Assembly (NCBI GenBank): GCA_026709815.1
Contig: JAPOSH010000044.1
Location: forward strand, 1-47,555
Length of the DNA: 47,555 bases
Source of the DNA: a bacterium
Lineage (GTDB): Bacteria; Actinomycetota; Acidimicrobiia; Acidimicrobiales; Bin134
Direction of reading: 5' to 3'
Shown here: one piece after another, positions 46,060 through 47,555 of the stretch
Layout of the letters: each line of letters starts with the position of its first letter
How positions within the stretch are numbered: the first letter of the stretch is position 1
Translations under genes and position numbers: made by a program
Notes under the pieces: model-generated
What the model was told of the DNA's origin: nothing
Databases searched by the model: none
Seen by the model: the letters and a program-made list of their open reading frames with translations, nothing else

Positions 46060-47049
46060 TCAGTCTCCAACACCGAATTGCGGGAAGCGGGACAGCACCT
46101 CGTCGGCCAGAGCCTCGGCGCCGGCGGCAGCGTCGAGCCAGACGATTCGGGGGTCGCGGCGGAACCAACGCTCTTGGCGGCGGGCGAACCGCCGGGTGCG
46201 GGAGACGGCCAGCGCCACCGCCTCGGCCCGCGAGATCCCGCCGCGGACACAATCCAGCAACTCCTTGTAGCCCAGCGCCTGCGACGCCGTGCGCGACAGC
46301 GGGGGTTGGCGAGCAGCCAGCGCTTCCACCTCGGCCAGAAATCCGTCGGCCATCTGCCGGTGGTAGCGCTGCTCGATGAGGCGGTCAACCTCGGCTCGGG
46401 CCCGCCACAGGCCGACTTGCACGATGCCGCGAGGAGGATACTCGCCCAGACCCGGACCGTAGGAGGAGAACGGGCGGCCGCTTCCCACGGTGACCTCCAG
46501 TGCCCGCAGGGTCCGGCGACGGTTGGCAGGCTCTATGCGGGATGCGGCTACTGGATCAAGCTCGGCCAAGCGGAGGTGCAGCGCTGCAGTGTCGGGCTCT
46601 TGCTCCAGCACCGCCGCCGTATCGGGGAAGCGGCCGGGGATGTCGAGGTCGTCTATCACCGCCCGGTAGTAGAGCCCGGTGCCGCCCACCAGCACCGCAT
46701 GCCGGCGCCGCGCCCCGATGTCGGCCCGGGCCCGGCGGGCGGCGGCTTGGAACATGGTCAGGGAGTAGTCCTCGGAGGGGTCGGCCACGTCGATGAGGTG
46801 GTGGGGCAGCTCATCTCGCACCGAAGCAGGCGGCTTGTCGGTGCCGATGTCCATTTCCCGGTAGACCTGCATGGAGTCCACCGAGATGATCTCGGCATTT
46901 CCCAACCGCCGGGCGATGGCCGCCGCCGCAGCCGACTTTCCGCTGGCGGTGACCCCCACGATGGCCAGGGCGCTCGGAACGCCTCGGTGGGAAGCGACGG
47001 TAAGCGGCAAGCCGCTCAGAGCGCCGCTACCGGAATCCTGGTGCGCCAC
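46060..47049 (-). CDS. miaA: tRNA dimethylallyltransferase
   Basis: AIVGVTASGKSAAAAAIARRLGNAEIISVDSMQVYREMDIGTDKPP, HHLIDVADPSEDYSLTMFQ, VGGTGLYYRAVIDDL. Confidence 0.96.
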   Translation of the reverse strand: MAHQDSGSGALSGLPLTVASHRGVPSALAIVGVTASGKSAAAAAIARRLGNAEIISVDSMQVYREMDIGTDKPPASVRDELPHHLIDVADPSEDYSLTMFQAAARRARADIGARRRHAVLVGGTGLYYRAVIDDLDIPGRFPDTAAVLEQEPDTAALHLRLAELDPVAASRIEPANRRRTLRALEVTVGSGRPFSSYGPGLGEYPPRGIVQVGLWRARAEVDRLIEQRYHRQMADGFLAEVEALAARQPPLSRTASQALGYKELLDCVRGGISRAEAVALAVSRTRRFARRQERWFRRDPRIVWLDAAAGAEALADEVLSRFPQFGVGD

Positions 47050-47555
47050 CGGGGCCGCGCGGTGATCTCAGCCGACTCGCCCCGCAGGTGATTGGCACCG
47101 GCCGCCGCCACCTCTACTGTGGCGAAGGTTCCCGGCTTCAGCGCCTGCGCCGAGGGGAAGTGAACCAGGCGGTTCTGCCTGGTCCGCCCGGTGAGCAGGC
47201 CTGGATCCTTCTTGGACGGACCCTCCACCACCACTTCCTCGCAGCCTCCCACCCGGGCCTGATTGGCCCGCCGGCTGGAGCGCTCCACCACCGTCCGAAG
47301 CCGCTCGAAGCGATCCCGCACCTCGTCGGGATCGCAGAACTCCTCGACCATCTCCGCGGCCTCCGTGCCCGGTCGGGGCGAGTAGACGAAGGTGAACGCC
47401 GAGTCGAACTCCGCCGCCGCCGCGACCTGGAGGGTCTGCTCGAAATCATCCTCGGTCTCGCCGGGAAAACCCACGATGATGTCAGTGGACACCGCCAGGT
47501 CGTCCACTGCGGCCCGGGCGGCCTGAAGCCGCTCCAAATACCGCTCAGCGGTGTA
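47016..47555 (-). CDS. miaB: tRNA-2-methylthio-N6-dimethylallyladenosine synthase, C-terminal part (runs off right edge)
   Basis: YTAERYLERLQAARAAVDDLAVSTDIIVGFPGETEDDFEQTLQVAAAAEFDSAFTFVYSPRPGTEAAEM...TGRTRQNRLVHF (TRAM). Confidence 0.94.
   Translation of the reverse strand, partial: YTAERYLERLQAARAAVDDLAVSTDIIVGFPGETEDDFEQTLQVAAAAEFDSAFTFVYSPRPGTEAAEMVEEFCDPDEVRDRFERLRTVVERSSRRANQARVGGCEEVVVEGPSKKDPGLLTGRTRQNRLVHFPSAQALKPGTFATVEVAAAGANHLRGESAEITARPRWRTRIPVAAL

Overview
High-GC bacterial chromosomal segment, probably actinobacterial and perhaps Acidimicrobiia-like (inferred from F420-type enzymes, a DUF222/HNH protein, the class II RNR NrdJ and the miaB-miaA-dapF-hflX order). Most of it is housekeeping: queG (partial), NYN/coiled-coil protein, trpD, glpK, rnpB (RNase P RNA), zinc-ribbon protein, PBP1-type penicillin-binding protein, F420/PPOX enzyme, M48-type peptidase, ADH, class III aminotransferase, LLM oxidoreductase, ACAD, a ferric-type ABC importer pair, epoxide hydrolase, three tRNAs (Val, Cys, Gly), Fpg-type glycosylase, metX/metY, DEAD-box helicase, lgt, SDR, GH13, nrdJ, RibD-like reductase, dapE/dapD/dapC, hflX, dapF, miaA and miaB (partial). 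The best candidate for something unusual is at 22652-23215 (minus). A carboxymuconolactone decarboxylase/AhpD-like gene is interrupted by one in-frame TGA at the second position of its CxxC motif (CVV-TGA). Twelve nt downstream of the TGA is a SECIS-like hairpin (GUUGCGU-CGUUG-GCGCAAC), so I read it as a candidate selenoprotein (CxxU) that ORF callers split in two. Other notable items: an Fpg-family gene whose essential Pro-Glu N-terminus follows a CTG codon; short tandem duplications at the translation starts of three genes (NYN, trpD, dapF); an AT-rich island carrying a DUF222/HNH gene; and a lower-GC segment between two tRNA genes with an apparently truncated ParD-like antitoxin. No CRISPR array, prophage or complete transposon was seen. 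All calls are by eye, with no database searches.
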